From: Gammaproteobacteria bacterium TMED226
Lineage (GTDB): Bacteria; Pseudomonadota; Gammaproteobacteria; Magnimaribacterales; D2472
DNA length: 36,332 nucleotides
Assembly (NCBI GenBank): GCA_002169105.1
Contig: NHJX01000014.1
Coordinates: forward strand, 11,437 to 47,768
Direction of reading: 5' to 3'
Under the pieces are notes generated by a model. The model had not been told where the DNA came from and did not search any database. It saw nothing but the letters and a program-made list of their open reading frames with translations. Both the position numbers and the translations under genes were made by a program. Of this stretch, positions 36,193 through 36,332 are shown piece after piece (the first letter of the stretch is position 1; the number at the start of each line of letters is the position of its first letter).

Positions 36193-36235
36193 ATAAAATT
36201 TAGATTTTTATTTAAAAATCAACAGACATGATATT

Positions 36236-36332
36236 AAATTGAAGAGTTTGATCATGGCTCAGATTGAACGCTGGCGGTAGGCTTAACACATGCAAGTCGT
36301 GCGAGAAAGTATCTTCGGATATGAGTAGAGCG
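36236..36332 (+). rRNA. rrs: 16S ribosomal RNA (5' end only)
   Basis: AAATTGAAGAGTTTGATCAT and the following GGCTCAGATTGAACGCTGGCGG are the conserved 5' end of bacterial 16S rRNA, including the common 27F primer region. The next bases, GGCTTAACACATGCAAGTCG, are gammaproteobacterial in type. Only 97 bases are in the window, ending in variable region V1/V2. The mature start is set by analogy with E. coli. Confidence 0.96.

Noticed and set aside
36203-36220. Perfect A/T palindrome GATTTTTATTTAAAAATC before 16S as a terminator
   Set aside because: It has a loop of only a few bases, a single G-C pair and no following U-tract, and it lies inside the rRNA leader where termination is not expected. 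It may be part of the pre-16S processing stem.

Overview
The window is an AT-rich, very compact stretch of bacterial chromosome. Genes are separated by a few bases or overlap, and no gap between genes exceeds about 170 bases. No mobile element, CRISPR array or tRNA was seen. The gene set (LptE, BamD, Mpl, PBP2/RodA/MltB, IlvIH, an RND pump) is that of a Gram-negative gammaproteobacterium. The last 97 bases are the 5' end of a 16S rRNA gene of gammaproteobacterial type. Low G+C, tiny spacers and the 16S start fit a streamlined marine lineage such as SAR86. That placement is inference, made without a database search.

Layout. 1-143: start of a PPi-type 6-phosphofructokinase (minus), divergent from mpl and a LON-domain protein (plus, 196-2071). 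2078-2503: small PGPGW-type membrane protein (minus). 2574-9255: rsfS-rlmH-mrdA-rodA-mltB-dacA-dat, the cell-elongation and peptidoglycan cluster (plus). 9248-15828: a seven-gene minus-strand run, read nDsbD-aroQ-accB-accC-leuS-lptE-holA. 15895-23156: esterase, a membrane-domain/double-ABC-ATPase fusion, ilvD, hemB, trxA, then rho (plus). 23149-25352: rsmD-hemC-hemD (minus). 25386-25850: flavin reductase. 25863-26105: small lipoprotein (minus). 26124-30861: TetR regulator (minus) divergent from an RND adaptor and pump (plus), with two 19-bp operator-like repeats between. 30851-31908: bamD and a PP0621-type protein (minus). 31979-32914: rluD. 32981-36070: ilvI-ilvH-ilvC. 36071-36332: rRNA leader and the start of 16S.

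How the genes fit together. Peptidoglycan assembly and recycling (Mpl, PBP2, RodA, MltB, DacA, Dat), branched-chain amino acid synthesis (IlvI/H/C/D), early heme synthesis (HemB/C/D), fatty acid initiation (AccB/C) and outer-membrane assembly (LptE, BamD) make up most of the region. It is mainly housekeeping DNA. I did not find a convincing new multi-gene system.

The most unusual items are a DsbD reduced to its periplasmic N-terminal domain at the usual dsbD position, a two-helix membrane domain fused to a YejF-like double ATPase with no cognate permease nearby, an IlvH reduced to one ACT domain carrying an insertion, a HemC with a remodelled N-terminal region, an RND pump with altered proton-relay residues, and five convergent gene pairs with no room for terminators.
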